A DNA stretch of 64,000 nt from an uncultured Rhodopila sp. (GCA_903932145.1 CAIZFE010000003.1:62001-126000), one strand, 5' to 3'. Positions 17,722 to 27,458 are shown, counted from the first letter of the stretch. The notes: a model not told the origin generated them from the sequence alone. Made by a program: numbers and translations.

Positions 17722-18480
17722 TTACTTCGAGAGATACTTGCCGAAGAACGCCCAAATCTTGTTCCAGCCGTCCATCGCCTGTTCGGGCCGATACAGCGGC
17801 CGGTGCCAGTAGAAGAACCCGTGCCCGGCGCCATCGTAACGATGGAACTCATACGTCTTGCCGTGCTTTTTCAGTTCTTCCTCGTGCTGGTTCACCTGCT
17901 CAGGGCTCGGTGCCCGGTCATCGTTGCCAAACAGACCGAGCAGCGGGCAACTCAGGCTCGCGGTCATGTCGATCGGCGCGACGGGCTTTTTCGCGTTCAG
18001 CTCCGACGCGGCCATCACCACGCCGCCGCCCCATTGTTCCACCACGGCATCGACGTCGTGCTTCTGGCACGCATAGATGAACGCGTGCCGGCCGCCGGAG
18101 CATGATCCGATCAGCCCGACCTTGCCGTTATTCTCCGGCTGAGCGCGCATCCACTTCACGGCGGCTTCGGTGTCGCCAACCATCTGTGCGTCGGCAATGC
18201 CGCCCTCGGCGCGCACCTTGGCGGCGATGTCGTCCGGGTTACCGTCGCTGCCGCCACCCTCGCGTTCATACAGATTGGCGCAGATCGCCATGTAGCCGTG
18301 ATGCGCGAAGCGGCGGGTTGTTTCGATATACAGCTCGCTCCAGCCCGGCAGATGGTGGATCAGCACGACGCCGGGGAACGGGCCGGGGCCGGCCGGTTTG
18401 GCGACATAGGCGGTGATCGGGGTGCCACCGTCGCCTTTGATGGTCACGTTTTCGCAGGTCATGCCTCGGTAAAATGACAT
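17722..18480 (-). CDS. dienelactone hydrolase family protein
   Basis: The 252-residue alpha/beta hydrolase has the DLH layout: VVLIHHLPGWSE (oxyanion region), the nucleophile elbow GSCSGGRHAF with Cys as nucleophile, the acid Asp in LFGNDDRAPS, and the His in DGAGHGFFYW. The Cys nucleophile is the mark of dienelactone hydrolases that open lactones from chlorocatechol and similar routes, although many relatives act on other esters. I chose the ATG at 18480 (MSFYRGM) since upstream codons are not family-like. The DUF6295 gene follows directly. Confidence 0.87.
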   Translation of the reverse strand: MSFYRGMTCENVTIKGDGGTPITAYVAKPAGPGPFPGVVLIHHLPGWSELYIETTRRFAHHGYMAICANLYEREGGGSDGNPDDIAAKVRAEGGIADAQMVGDTEAAVKWMRAQPENNGKVGLIGSCSGGRHAFIYACQKHDVDAVVEQWGGGVVMAASELNAKKPVAPIDMTASLSCPLLGLFGNDDRAPSPEQVNQHEEELKKHGKTYEFHRYDGAGHGFFYWHRPLYRPEQAMDGWNKIWAFFGKYLSK

Positions 18481-18706
18481 TGTTCGTCCTCCCTGTGGGT
18501 CTCGGGTTGTGGCCCCATGGCCGGCAGGCGGCGTGAACACGCCTGGCCGCCCAAGGGCGCCGCACAGGCAGTATTCGACGATCGCGGGCGGGAGGCAACA
18601 CAGGGAGGGGCTCCGGGATCCACCGCCGCGCGGATCAGGCAGGGCACGGCGATGGCGTTACAGTATGACGCGTCAGAACAGCCTAAACGACAGCTTTGGA
18701 GACAGG

Positions 18707-19714
18707 TTAGCTGCCATCTTTCGCCGCCATATTGTCCCAAAACAGATCTTTCCAGCTCAGTGCCTGGTTCTTCAGCGTGCCGACATGATGCATAAAATCG
18801 GCGTGCACCTGCATCCCGCGCGGGGTTGCGCTGTAGGTGATATTCTCGGGGTTGCGAATAATCTTCTCGACCCAGTCCAGGCCTTCCTTCCTGGGCTCTC
18901 GCGCGATGTAGATTGCGGCGGCCTCGCGCGGATGCGCATTGATCCAGTCAATCGCGTCCTCGAACGCCTTGGCGGTCGCCGCGTACAGCTTGGGGTTCGG
19001 ATCGTGAAACTGCGCCGAGGCATACACCACGACTGACGTCGAACCGTGCTCCATCACGTCTTCCGAGGACAGTATTTGGTGCACCTTACCGGATTCCAGT
19101 TCAGCGATGGAAAACGGGATGATCGTTGCGTGATTGCGGACCTCGCTGAGGCCGCCGAGGATCGCCGCCTGACCGTCCGGGTTCGACATCGCCACGGTCA
19201 GGGAATCGAGCCGGAAACGCTGATCCCACCCCCATTCTTTCGCCGCCGCCATTTGCAGGGTGATCGCCTGATCGGTGACCTTGATCGCGCTGACGGCGAT
19301 GTGGTCCTTTTCGGTCAGGTCCTTGATGCTGTGGATACGCGGATCGCTGCTCAGGACCAGCATCGGCGAACTGCACAGCGGCAAAACCCCGCGCACTTTC
19401 TGCGTTCCCTTGGTCTTGTCCCACAATGTCAGTGCCGGCCCGAAGCCGCCCATCGCGAGGTCCACATCGCCGGCCAGCAGCATATCGCTGCCAACGGGGC
19501 CGCTTGCCAGCCGGGTCAGCGTCACCTTGACCGGTCCCAGGCCAGCGGCGGCGGCGCGGTCCTCGATCATATGCCGATCGACCACGACGTAGCTCGGCAG
19601 ATAGACCAGTCCATAGGGCTGGGCGATGCGGACGGTGTCTGCCTCCGCCCGCGCGGGATGTGGCAGCGCAAGTGCCAATAGCAACGCAAGGCTGTACCAT
19701 TTTAGGCCGGACAT
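18707..19714 (-). CDS. ABC transporter substrate-binding protein (NMT1/TauA type)
   Basis: The 335-residue protein begins with a signal peptide (LALLLALALPHPARAEA) and has the NMT1/SsuA-type two-lobe layout: VRIAQPYGLVYLPSYVV, MLLAGDVDLAMGGFGPAL and a helical C-terminus with INAHPREAAAIYIARE. Such proteins bind nitrate, taurine, sulfonates or thiamine precursors in the periplasm. The ATG at 19714 has GGGGAAG just upstream. No permease or ATPase gene is adjacent, so it is an orphan receptor here. Ligand cannot be told. Confidence 0.87.
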   Translation of the reverse strand: MSGLKWYSLALLLALALPHPARAEADTVRIAQPYGLVYLPSYVVVDRHMIEDRAAAAGLGPVKVTLTRLASGPVGSDMLLAGDVDLAMGGFGPALTLWDKTKGTQKVRGVLPLCSSPMLVLSSDPRIHSIKDLTEKDHIAVSAIKVTDQAITLQMAAAKEWGWDQRFRLDSLTVAMSNPDGQAAILGGLSEVRNHATIIPFSIAELESGKVHQILSSEDVMEHGSTSVVVYASAQFHDPNPKLYAATAKAFEDAIDWINAHPREAAAIYIAREPRKEGLDWVEKIIRNPENITYSATPRGMQVHADFMHHVGTLKNQALSWKDLFWDNMAAKDGS

Positions 19715-19777
19715 CTGCTTCCCCAATTTTGCTTGGGGTCACAGATACCGCCAGCTTGTCATGGCTGCAACGGAGCC

Positions 19778-20962
19778 TCAGGCGCGGATCAATCCACCCA
19801 TCGCGCCCACGCCTGCGCTGCCCGGGAACACAAGTCCCAGCGCACCGTCGTTCAGACCCATGTGCGATGCCAGCATGCCTTTGGCGACCGCTCGTAAATC
19901 CGTCGTCGGAGCCAGATCGCGGTTTTCGAACAATTGGCCGGTCCCCAGTCCCGGCCACGTCGCTTTCACCCGCCCGCCGGCCACCGCGCCACCCAGAACG
20001 AACGCAACCGTCCCGGTGCCGTGGTCCGTCCCCTTGGTGCCGTTCAGCCTGGCAGTACGGCCGAATTCGGTCATGATCAGGACCGCCGTTTGCGCCCAGG
20101 CCGGACCCAGCGCGGTCTTCAGAGCGACCATGCCGGCGTCCAACTGCTTCAGCGGTCCGTTCAACCGGTTCGCCTGGGCGGTGTGGGTATCCCAGCCGCC
20201 GACCTCCAGCGCCGCGATGCGGGGACCGTCCGGCGCACGCAGCATTTCGCCGGCGGCGCGGGCGAGGGCGGGGAATGCATATTTTTCCTTGGGTTCTTCC
20301 TCGCCGCCCATCACGGACGTGCTGAATCCGCGCGCCCGCAGGCCCTCGGCGATCGCCGGGCCGGTGACCGGATCATGCGCGTTCAGTGCCGCAATGGTCG
20401 CATACAGATCGGGGGCCGGCTGGGAAAACCCGTGCGGCGCCCAGTTGGCGACCTGCGCCGAACCGCGCAGCAGCAGCGGCACGGACACGCCAATGGCCAG
20501 TGCGTCGCCCTCGGGCCGCTTTGTCCCCGACGCAGGCAACGCCGCGACCACGCGATTGAGCCAGCCGCTTGTCATGCGATGGTCCGCGCCTGACTCCAGG
20601 TAGTCCTGCGCCTCGAAATGACTGCGCACGCGGTAGGGGCCGGCGACGGCATGCACGATCAGAGCCTCGTGCTCCTTATACAAGTCGTGAATGCCGCTCA
20701 GCGCCGGATGCATCCCGAAGAACCCGCCCATATCGAGCAGTCCATCGGGCTGCCCCGGCCCTGGTGGCACGATCTCGCCGCGCAACGCCGCCAGCCCGGG
20801 GTCGCCGTACGGCACCACCGCCGCCATGCCGTCCAGCGCCCCGCGCAGGATGACGACGACCAGGCGCTTGTCTCCGGGTGCGTTGGCCAAAGCCAATGTC
20901 GTGCGTCCGATCACGGCACTGGTGGCAATACCGAGCAGGGCGGTGCGGCGGGATAAGATCAT
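19778..20962 (-). CDS. DUF1501 domain protein (Tat-exported)
   Basis: The 394-residue protein has a twin-arginine start, MILSRRTALLGIATSAVIG, and the DUF1501 (sulfatase-like) core: VVILRGALDGMAAVVPYGDP, FGMHPALSGIHDLY, VAGPYRVRSHFEAQD, LEVGGWDTHTAQ and MTEFGRTARLNGTKGTDHG. The last two carry the His/Asp residues kept in the family. It would be exported folded to the periplasm; enzymatic activity is unproven. The DUF1800 gene ends 4 bp upstream on the same strand, a near-universal pairing in bacteria. Confidence 0.9.
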   Translation of the reverse strand: MILSRRTALLGIATSAVIGRTTLALANAPGDKRLVVVILRGALDGMAAVVPYGDPGLAALRGEIVPPGPGQPDGLLDMGGFFGMHPALSGIHDLYKEHEALIVHAVAGPYRVRSHFEAQDYLESGADHRMTSGWLNRVVAALPASGTKRPEGDALAIGVSVPLLLRGSAQVANWAPHGFSQPAPDLYATIAALNAHDPVTGPAIAEGLRARGFSTSVMGGEEEPKEKYAFPALARAAGEMLRAPDGPRIAALEVGGWDTHTAQANRLNGPLKQLDAGMVALKTALGPAWAQTAVLIMTEFGRTARLNGTKGTDHGTGTVAFVLGGAVAGGRVKATWPGLGTGQLFENRDLAPTTDLRAVAKGMLASHMGLNDGALGLVFPGSAGVGAMGGLIRA

Positions 20963-20966
20963 GGGA

Positions 20967-22256
20967 TCAGCGCCTTTGGAATTCGGGACTGGTAAGCAGC
21001 AGCGTCATCGCATCCCGCCGGGAACCGGCCCTGCGGATCGCCTCGCGGGTTTCCGGCCGTAGTAGCGGGCCGAGGTTGGCGTCCGAGATATCCAGCACGT
21101 CACGGTCCCCGATGCGTCCGGCAAAGCCGCTGGCCCAGTCGATCCGGCGCAGCATCGCCTCGGGTGCGGCCCAGTCGGCGGCTCGGTCGGGCCAGCCGTT
21201 CGGGGCCGGGGCCGTCCACAACGGTTGTCCAAGGCCGCCCAGAATACCCACCATGTTGGGGATCTTGTCCGGAGAAACATCCAGCGCCCGCACGCTGGCG
21301 ATCAGCAACTCCATCGGCGTGCGCAGCTTGGTGCCGGGTTGCCACGCGGCGTCCAATTTCACCAAGGCGGCGGAGGCGGCGCCCAGATTGCCGTGCGTGT
21401 CGCGCAACACCGCCTCGATCTTGCGCACCGCATCGGGCGGCGGTTCGTCGGCGACCAAATGCCGCACCAGTTTGGTGGCGAGGAAGCGATGCGTCGCGGG
21501 ATGGTTGGCCAGGAACGCCAGGGCCGCGACTCCGCCTTCCTCATCGGGTGGGAACTGCCGTCCCAGCACGGTCTGGACGCCGGGTTCGTGCGCCATCGGC
21601 CGATAGCGGAAGCCGGGAGGATCGGTCTTTAGTTCCACCGACCAGCCGGTCAGGATGTTCGCGAATGATGTCACATCGGCCTGGGTGTAGCCGGCCAACG
21701 GGCTGACCGTGTGCAGTTCCAGGCACTCGCGCGCCAGATTCTCGTTCAGGCCGCGATGCGTCTTCTGGCCCACCGGGCTGTCCGGGCCGAACGAGCCGGC
21801 GTTGTCCAGATACAGCAGCATCGCCGGGTGGCGCATCACCGCCAGCAGCATGTCACCGAATCGGCCGGTGACGTGCGGGCGAATCGCCTCCTCGACGAAG
21901 GCGGCGGCGACGGCGGTGCACTCGCCCCGGCGCAGGGAGACGACAAAGTGATTGGTCCAGAACCAGACCAGCCGCTCCCGGAACGGGGCAGGGGTGGTGA
22001 CAGCGTTCGCCAGTTGCGCCGCCGCCTGCGCCTGGAACAGTTTTTTGGCCTGCGACTCGCCAGGAGGCGGCTTTGTCGCACGATCTTCACGCAGCGCCGT
22101 CAGACCCTTCACAGTGGTTGGCGGATCATCCAGGCGGGTGGGATCCGGCTGCCGAAGCTGATCCAGCAGCCAAGCGGTCGGGTCGGCCGGCAACGGCTCA
22201 TTGCCGCGGCGGCCAAGGCCAAATCGCACGAGAGCGTGGGCGGTTCGAGTGTCCAT
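20967..22256 (-). CDS. DUF1800 domain protein
   Basis: The 429-residue protein is a full-length DUF1800 member: AHALVRFGLGRRGNEPL at the start, RERLVWFWTNHFVVSLRRG, MLLYLDNAGSFGPDS, NENLARECLELHTVSP and LTGWSVEL. Function is unknown; the constant partner is the DUF1501 gene, whose start lies 4 bp after this stop. Together they look like a secreted two-protein module. No signal peptide is evident here, although a start further upstream was not found. Confidence 0.9.
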   Translation of the reverse strand: MDTRTAHALVRFGLGRRGNEPLPADPTAWLLDQLRQPDPTRLDDPPTTVKGLTALREDRATKPPPGESQAKKLFQAQAAAQLANAVTTPAPFRERLVWFWTNHFVVSLRRGECTAVAAAFVEEAIRPHVTGRFGDMLLAVMRHPAMLLYLDNAGSFGPDSPVGQKTHRGLNENLARECLELHTVSPLAGYTQADVTSFANILTGWSVELKTDPPGFRYRPMAHEPGVQTVLGRQFPPDEEGGVAALAFLANHPATHRFLATKLVRHLVADEPPPDAVRKIEAVLRDTHGNLGAASAALVKLDAAWQPGTKLRTPMELLIASVRALDVSPDKIPNMVGILGGLGQPLWTAPAPNGWPDRAADWAAPEAMLRRIDWASGFAGRIGDRDVLDISDANLGPLLRPETREAIRRAGSRRDAMTLLLTSPEFQRR

Positions 22257-22577
22257 GCCGGGAAACCTAGCGCCAGGGCCTGTTACGCAGTGTGATAAAG
22301 TGTCCGATTGCCGCTAAGCCTGTGACCTGGTTAACTTCCCGGCGGTGAACTCTCTGCGAAGCGTCGCCATGACGGCACCGGGCACCAGCCCGTACCCCGA
22401 ACGATGGAATTCGCACTTGCAAAACCGCGCGCACTGTCGCATTTCCCGCTCCACATAACCGGTCGAGGGTTCGACCGGCACCGTGGGCGGGCGCGCGGGG
22501 GTTGTCCCCGGATCCAGCGATGGGTCACGCGCCCTTTCTGATATGCCCGCCCTATAGACGTTAGATGGAGGTTTGCC
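22257..22577. other. divergent intergenic region upstream of fusA
   Basis: About 320 bp lie between the divergent DUF1800 and fusA starts and should hold both promoters. The fusA ribosome-binding site GGAGG is at 22567-22571. No riboswitch, small RNA or repeat is evident by eye. Confidence 0.4.
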
Positions 22578-24665
22578 GTGTCTGTTACGCCGCTCGATAA
22601 AATCCGAAACATCGGTATTACCGCGCATATCGATGCCGGTAAGACCACGACGACGGAGCGGATCCTGTATTACACGGGTGTGTCTCACCGCATCGGTGAG
22701 GTGCATGACGGCAACACCACGACCGATTACATGGATCAGGAGCGGGAGCGTGGCATCACGATCACCTCCGCCGCGGTGACGTGCGAGTGGAAAGACGTCC
22801 GCATCAACATCATCGACACGCCCGGCCATATCGATTTCAACATCGAAGTGAACCGCAGCCTGCGCGTGCTTGACGGCGCCATCTTTATCATCGAGGGCGT
22901 GGCCGGCGTGCAGCCGCAGTCCGAGACCAACTGGCGCCTCGCCGACCGTTACAACGTGCCGCGCGTCATCTTCATCAACAAGCTGGATCGCACCGGCGCC
23001 GATTTCTATCGCGCCTTCGATACGCTGAAGGAGAAGTTGGACATCGTCGCGTTGCCGCTGCAACTGCCGATCGGCGTGGAAGACCAGTTCCTGGGCGTCG
23101 TCGATCTCGTTGAGATGAAGGCGATCATCTGGGAAGGCGGCGAGCTCGGCGCCAAGTACCATTACGAAGACATCCCCGAGGACATGGCCGAACTGGTGGC
23201 CGAACATCGCCAGACGCTGCTCGACACCGCTTTGTCGGTCGATGAGAAGGCGATGGAAGAATATTTCGACAAGGGCGACGTCGCGATCGAGACTCTGAAG
23301 CGCTGCATCAAGCGCGGCACGATCGACGGCACGTTCCGTCCGGTGCTGTGCGGCACGGCGTTCAAGAACAAGGGCGTGCAGCCCTTGCTCGACGCGGTGA
23401 TCGACTATCTGCCGTCCCCGATCGACGTCCCCGGCATCGCCGTGGCCGTTGAGGAAGGCGACGACGAAAACACCATCGCCAATCGCCGCCGCATTCCGGC
23501 CGATCCGAAGGCACCGTTCGCCGGGCTGGCGTTCAAGATCATCAACGACAAGTACGGCACCCTGACCTTCGTGCGCGTCTATGCCGGCACGCTGAAGTCG
23601 GGCGACACGGTGATGAACACCACCAAAGACCATAAAGAGCGCATCGGCCGGATGTTCCAGATGCACGCCGACAAGCGCGCCGAGATCAAGGAAGTCGAAG
23701 CCGGTGACATCGCCGCCTTCGTCGGCCTCAAGGACACCGGCACCGGCGACACGCTGGCCTCGGCCGAAGATCCCGTGATCCTGGAGCGTATGGCGTTCCC
23801 GGTGCCCGTCATCGACATCTCCGTCGAGCCGCGCACTAAAGAAGCCGTCGAGAAGATGACCCTCGGCCTGCAGAAGTTGGCCGGCGAAGATCCGTCCCTG
23901 CGTTTGAAGACCGACCAGGAAACCGGCCAGACCATTCTGTCCGGCATGGGCGAGTTGCATCTGGAAATCATCATCGATCGTCTGCGCCGCGAATACGGCG
24001 TGGATTGCGAGATCGGTGCGCCGCAGGTGGCGTATCGTGAAACGATCTCCAAGGCGCACACGCACACCTACACTCACAAGAAGCAGTCCGGTGGATCGGG
24101 CCAGTACGCCGAAGTGAAGATCATCTTCGAGCCGCTGGAGCGGAACACGGGCGTGGTGTTCGAGAACAAGGTTGTCGGCGGTTCGGTGCCGCGGGAATAC
24201 ATCCCGGCGGTCGAAAAGGGCATAAAGGTGCAGGCCGATACCGGCGTGCTGGCCGGGTTCCCGACGGTGGACTTCAAGTACACGCTGGTTGACGGCAAGT
24301 ACCATGATGTTGACTCGTCCGCCCTGGCGTTCGAAATCGCGGCCAAGGCCTGCTTCCGCGAAGGCATGAAGCTGGCGACGCCGATCATCCTGGAGCCGAT
24401 CATGGACGTGGAAGTCACCACGCCGCAGGATCATGTCGGCGACGTGGTGGGCGATCTCAATCGCCGCCGTGGCCAGATCCAGAACCAGGAGAGCTCCGGC
24501 TCGACGGTGATCGTCCGGGCGCATGTGCCGCTGAAGGAAATGTTCGGGTATATTTCGCACCTGCGCAGCATGACGAAGGGCCGCGCGTCCTTTACCATGC
24601 AGTTCCATCACTACGATCCGGTGCCGCGTAACGTGGCGGATGAGATCGTGAAGAAGAGCGCCTAA
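22578..24665 (+). CDS. fusA: translation elongation factor G
   Basis: The 695-residue protein is a complete EF-G. The GTPase domain has [19 protein letters not shown] (G1), RGITI (G2), DTPGHIDF (G3) and NKLDR (G4). Domains II-V follow, including [14 protein letters not shown] and the domain IV stretch [15 protein letters not shown]. It drives ribosomal translocation and recycling. The GTG start has GGAGG seven bases before it. It stands alone with its own terminator, away from any rpsL-rpsG-tuf genes, so it may be a second copy or a relocated single copy; the window cannot decide. A long open frame on the opposite strand is only a codon-bias shadow. Confidence 0.95.
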   Translation: MSVTPLDKIRNIGITAHIDAGKTTTTERILYYTGVSHRIGEVHDGNTTTDYMDQERERGITITSAAVTCEWKDVRINIIDTPGHIDFNIEVNRSLRVLDGAIFIIEGVAGVQPQSETNWRLADRYNVPRVIFINKLDRTGADFYRAFDTLKEKLDIVALPLQLPIGVEDQFLGVVDLVEMKAIIWEGGELGAKYHYEDIPEDMAELVAEHRQTLLDTALSVDEKAMEEYFDKGDVAIETLKRCIKRGTIDGTFRPVLCGTAFKNKGVQPLLDAVIDYLPSPIDVPGIAVAVEEGDDENTIANRRRIPADPKAPFAGLAFKIINDKYGTLTFVRVYAGTLKSGDTVMNTTKDHKERIGRMFQMHADKRAEIKEVEAGDIAAFVGLKDTGTGDTLASAEDPVILERMAFPVPVIDISVEPRTKEAVEKMTLGLQKLAGEDPSLRLKTDQETGQTILSGMGELHLEIIIDRLRREYGVDCEIGAPQVAYRETISKAHTHTYTHKKQSGGSGQYAEVKIIFEPLERNTGVVFENKVVGGSVPREYIPAVEKGIKVQADTGVLAGFPTVDFKYTLVDGKYHDVDSSALAFEIAAKACFREGMKLATPIILEPIMDVEVTTPQDHVGDVVGDLNRRRGQIQNQESSGSTVIVRAHVPLKEMFGYISHLRSMTKGRASFTMQFHHYDPVPRNVADEIVKKSA

Positions 24666-24694
24666 TCTTTTCAGGCGGGATTGACTGACGGAAC

Positions 24695-24727
24695 GGGCGC
24701 GGACCTTATTGGGTCCGCGCCCTTTTT
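24695..24727 (+). terminator. rho-independent terminator of fusA
   Basis: An 11-bp perfect stem GGGCGCGGACC/GGTCCGCGCCC with a 6-base loop is followed by TTTTT at 24723-24727. It lies 30 bp after the fusA stop and would also separate fusA from the convergent higA gene. Confidence 0.9.
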
Positions 24728-24746
24728 GTTGGCCGATACTGGACGG

Positions 24747-25121
24747 TCAGGACGCCACGCGCGGCGCGACCTCGCCCCGGATGCGTTCCTCGGCGGAGCG
24801 CTCCGCGACTTCCCGGTCGAAAGCCTTTTGCAGGTTGAGCCAAAAACCGGCACTGGTGCCGAAATGCCGAGCGAGGCGCAGGGCCGCATCGCCTGTTACG
24901 GCCCGCTGGCCGGCCAGGCTGGTGGCGATGCGGTTGGGTGGCACGCGCAGGGTGATCGAAAGCGCATGCCCGGACAGTCCCAGCGGTCTGAGGAAGTCGT
25001 GCCGCACCACATCGCCCGGATGGACCGGCGGCAGCCGCTTGGCGCTTTTCACGCCGGAGAAATCCGCCCGTCCGGCGTCCAGATCTTCGCGGGTAATCAG
25101 GTGTCTCGTCGCCATGTCCAT
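24747..25121 (-). CDS. higA: HigA-family antitoxin
   Basis: The 124-residue protein has the HigA (VapI) XRE-type helix-turn-helix: PPVHPGDVVRHDFLRPLGLS, then RVPPNRIATSLAGQRAVTGD and ALRLARHFGTSAGFWLNLQ. HigA binds and neutralizes the mRNA-cleaving toxin HigB and represses its own operon. The toxin gene upstream is broken, and its C-terminal frame runs into this gene without a stop, so the true start (25121 or 25115) could be altered in the current arrangement. It may persist as an orphan repressor or antitoxin. Confidence 0.85.
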   Translation of the reverse strand: MDMATRHLITREDLDAGRADFSGVKSAKRLPPVHPGDVVRHDFLRPLGLSGHALSITLRVPPNRIATSLAGQRAVTGDAALRLARHFGTSAGFWLNLQKAFDREVAERSAEERIRGEVAPRVAS

Positions 25122-25410
25122 GCTCCGTGCCGCGACGGCTTGCCAATGATAGTCAAAGATTTCAACCTGGTGCGCACCGTCCGCGCGCCAGACAACACAT
25201 TACGCCACTAGCTATTAATCCGGATCGAATGCTGACCCGCTCGGTCGCCTCGCAACGCTTCCAGCCGATTGCCAGGGGAAAGGCGCAAATCCTCCAAACG
25301 CTCCGCCGCATCAATCACGGCGAGCTTCCGGACGGTCGCGATAGCCAAATCCCGCGCCATGCCGGGCGGCAGTTCGCCAGCGAACACGCGTGATATGCTA
25401 CCATCCCGGT
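25122..25410 (-). pseudogene. HigB/RelE-type toxin, broken
   Basis: Reverse-strand reading gives VFAGELPPGMARDLA, then IDAAERLEDLRLSPGNRLEA and LRGDRAGQHSIRIN, the body of a HigB/RelE toxin. TAG at 25208-25210 then interrupts it; Trp-Arg follow in frame, and after a one-base loss the normal end (CVVWRADGAHQVEIFDYHW) appears in the higA frame. There is also no good start codon at the N-terminus. The end is open straight into higA. The combination of a stop, a frameshift and a lost start argues for real decay. Confidence 0.75.
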
Positions 25411-25488
25411 CAATGATTGCCTCGTTCGCCGGTCGGGACGCCGAAGCGCTGTTCCGCAGCCGCCTTTCCGCGGTCTGGGAGCAGACAT

Positions 25489-26094
25489 TCAACTGGTATC
25501 ACTGGCAGGGTCGAAAGACTTCAGCGCCTTCAGGAAAGAGACTTCGTCGCAGGGATGGTTGGTGCCCAACGCCGCTCGCAGCGTACCATCGCAAGTTGCC
25601 GCTTTGGCGACATGATCGACGACATATGCGGTCCCGCGGGCATCACAGATCATCCGTAAGCATTTCTCAAAAGTCAGAAGGCGTCCTCTGATCATGCAGA
25701 AGACGTCGGGAAAATGGACTCTCAGCGCGGCAACGAATCGCTTGTCTCCCGTTACCAGGACATTGGGATCTTGAGATATCTGGAGCATGCCCACCAAAAT
25801 CGCTTCGCCGTCATCGATACCCGGCGTGTTCGCCATGGCAATGAAAGAGTCTGCTGCAAACACCTGATCGGCAAGGTCGTCGTCGATCGGTGGGACCCTC
25901 GCGATAATGTAGGCCAAGCGATGCTCAATCGTCGCAAGTTCCCGGGAGTCTTGAAACCATCGCGCAAGAACGCGCCGCGAACCGGCGACACTACAGGAAG
26001 GCAACCGCCGCGGTTCGGTTATCCCTGTGGCGGCAAGTGTTTCATACCACAAATCGCAGCACACGAGCTTCAAGAACGCGTCGCGGTCGAACAA
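25489..26094 (-). CDS. PIN-like protein of unknown function
   Basis: The 201-residue product is not one I recognise by name, but its middle has PIN-like acidic marks: Asp14 in CCDLWYETL, the PGIDDGEAILVG cluster (Asp94, Asp95, Glu97) and Asp117 in VLVTGDKRF. This is the order seen in PIN ribonucleases such as VapC. It begins 27 bp after the stop of the ImmA/IrrE-type protease gene on the same strand, so the two form an operon. A ribonuclease effector controlled by the protease is a plausible but untested reading. Confidence 0.6.
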   Translation of the reverse strand: MFDRDAFLKLVCCDLWYETLAATGITEPRRLPSCSVAGSRRVLARWFQDSRELATIEHRLAYIIARVPPIDDDLADQVFAADSFIAMANTPGIDDGEAILVGMLQISQDPNVLVTGDKRFVAALRVHFPDVFCMIRGRLLTFEKCLRMICDARGTAYVVDHVAKAATCDGTLRAALGTNHPCDEVSFLKALKSFDPASDTS

Positions 26095-26121
26095 GCCGAC
26101 TAATTTTTGTGGCAGTGGTAT

Positions 26122-27186
26122 CTAGAGGACTTTCAGTTTCTCTAGAAAATCGATCGTATCAGACTTGAGCGCATCGAAATCAAGATGCCGGTTCATGGCG
26201 TCCCGGCAAATCTGGGGCGTCGAAGGCAAATGCATTTGCTCTTTCAGAACATTCAGGGCTTTCATCGCGAGTGGGTACAAATTCTGCCCCGCGGTCGGCG
26301 TATGTCGCACGGCATTCAGGATGGCATGGCCGGGACTGATTCCATGCTGAGTTCCGTAGGTGATTGCCTCTTGCGCCAGTTGCTCCGCTTTGGGCCATCT
26401 ATTGAGACGCAGCGGTTGTCCGGATGGCACAAGCACGTGTGACGCGTAGGCATTTGCCTCGGCCTCTTGTGCATCTTCGGCATCGATGCCGGGGCGGATT
26501 TCCTCATCCACTACCGCTGCACCATCGTCAGTACCGACATGGTCTTTCGCGATATGGCCAATCTCATGCGCAAGGATAAACAGCATCCAGTCGGGATGAT
26601 CATGCTGCTTCATGAGGACGACAACCGGCCTTCCCTCGACGAAGGTTGCCATTCCATCAGGTTTTTTCGTTTTCCCAGGCAGATTCGGAAGATAGACGAC
26701 CGGAATACCGATCTGCCACATCGTCTCGACCAACGCCTCGAAGTCCACCCAACCGCGGCCGTCTGCATTTGAGAGTGCAAGGCGGCGAATGTCCTTGTGG
26801 TGCAATGTGTCGCCGTTCCAGGGTTTCGTGCATCCCTGTGCCGCCATCCTGGCTACCGAAGTGGCAAACTGCCGAGCGTTGGATACCTGTTCTTTACTCG
26901 TGTCCGATTTGAGTTTGAAGAGCGCCTGTGGAAGAGGTTGCTTCTCGAACCCCCCACCTTGGAGGAGTTTGAAACCGAAATGCCGGGCGACGAATCCTTC
27001 CAGTTCGATGAGTCCTGCTCGGTGCTGACAGGCATCCGGAGCCCAGTCCGGCAGGAAGCGTTGGACAGCCGCCCACTTCAGTCCCACCGCGTCTGTATGG
27101 GCCTTTAACGTCGTCAGTTGGTCTCGCCGGGCACGATTAGTGTTCAGTCGATTCTCCATGGGAAGGTGTTCTAGTAGGTAGTTCAT
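26122..27186 (-). CDS. ImmA/IrrE-family metallo-endopeptidase
   Basis: The protein (354 residues from the ATG at 27186) has the zinc motif HEIGH at residues 207-211 within MLFILAHEIGHIAKDH, preceded by the strand GRPVVVLMKQ and followed by AEANAYASHVLVP, the usual ImmA/IrrE arrangement. These proteases cleave repressors or antitoxin-like regulators on stress. The first 100 residues lack an obvious XRE helix-turn-helix. The start is uncertain (27201 GTG, 27186 ATG or 27159 ATG, none with a strong ribosome-binding site). It leads a two-gene operon with the PIN-like gene. Confidence 0.82.
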   Translation of the reverse strand: MNYLLEHLPMENRLNTNRARRDQLTTLKAHTDAVGLKWAAVQRFLPDWAPDACQHRAGLIELEGFVARHFGFKLLQGGGFEKQPLPQALFKLKSDTSKEQVSNARQFATSVARMAAQGCTKPWNGDTLHHKDIRRLALSNADGRGWVDFEALVETMWQIGIPVVYLPNLPGKTKKPDGMATFVEGRPVVVLMKQHDHPDWMLFILAHEIGHIAKDHVGTDDGAAVVDEEIRPGIDAEDAQEAEANAYASHVLVPSGQPLRLNRWPKAEQLAQEAITYGTQHGISPGHAILNAVRHTPTAGQNLYPLAMKALNVLKEQMHLPSTPQICRDAMNRHLDFDALKSDTIDFLEKLKVL

Positions 27187-27426
27187 AGGTGGGTTGAACA
27201 CAATGTTGATGGGCGCTGCGAATGATCGCGCTGGTCAGATTGGGGGGCACGCTGATTGCTTATCCTTGCCTTATGATCGCTTGGCGGGCGGAGAAATCTT
27301 GTCCTCCTGTTGGTTCCATGTGGTCAGCACCTCTTACCCCGGGCATGCGGGACCTCGACATCTAAGGCTGCAGCGTTCCTGCGCCCCTGGAACGGGCGGG
27401 AACGGCCTTCTATCAGGGTCGAATCC

Positions 27427-27448
27427 GTGCAAGAAATTTTTCTTGCAC
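27427..27448. promoter_or_regulatory. perfect 10-bp inverted repeat
   Basis: GTGCAAGAAA and TTTCTTGCAC form a perfect palindrome around a TT spacer. It lies 11 bp before the SOS-like box. It could be an operator for another regulator or the stem of a short terminator, but there is no T-run after it. Confidence 0.55.
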
Positions 27449-27458
27449 CGCGCGGAAT

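Noticed and set aside
22314-24611. 765-codon open frame on the strand opposite fusA
   Set aside because: It is full of His, Arg and Asp and mirrors fusA codon use; fusA is unmistakable, so this is a GC-bias shadow.
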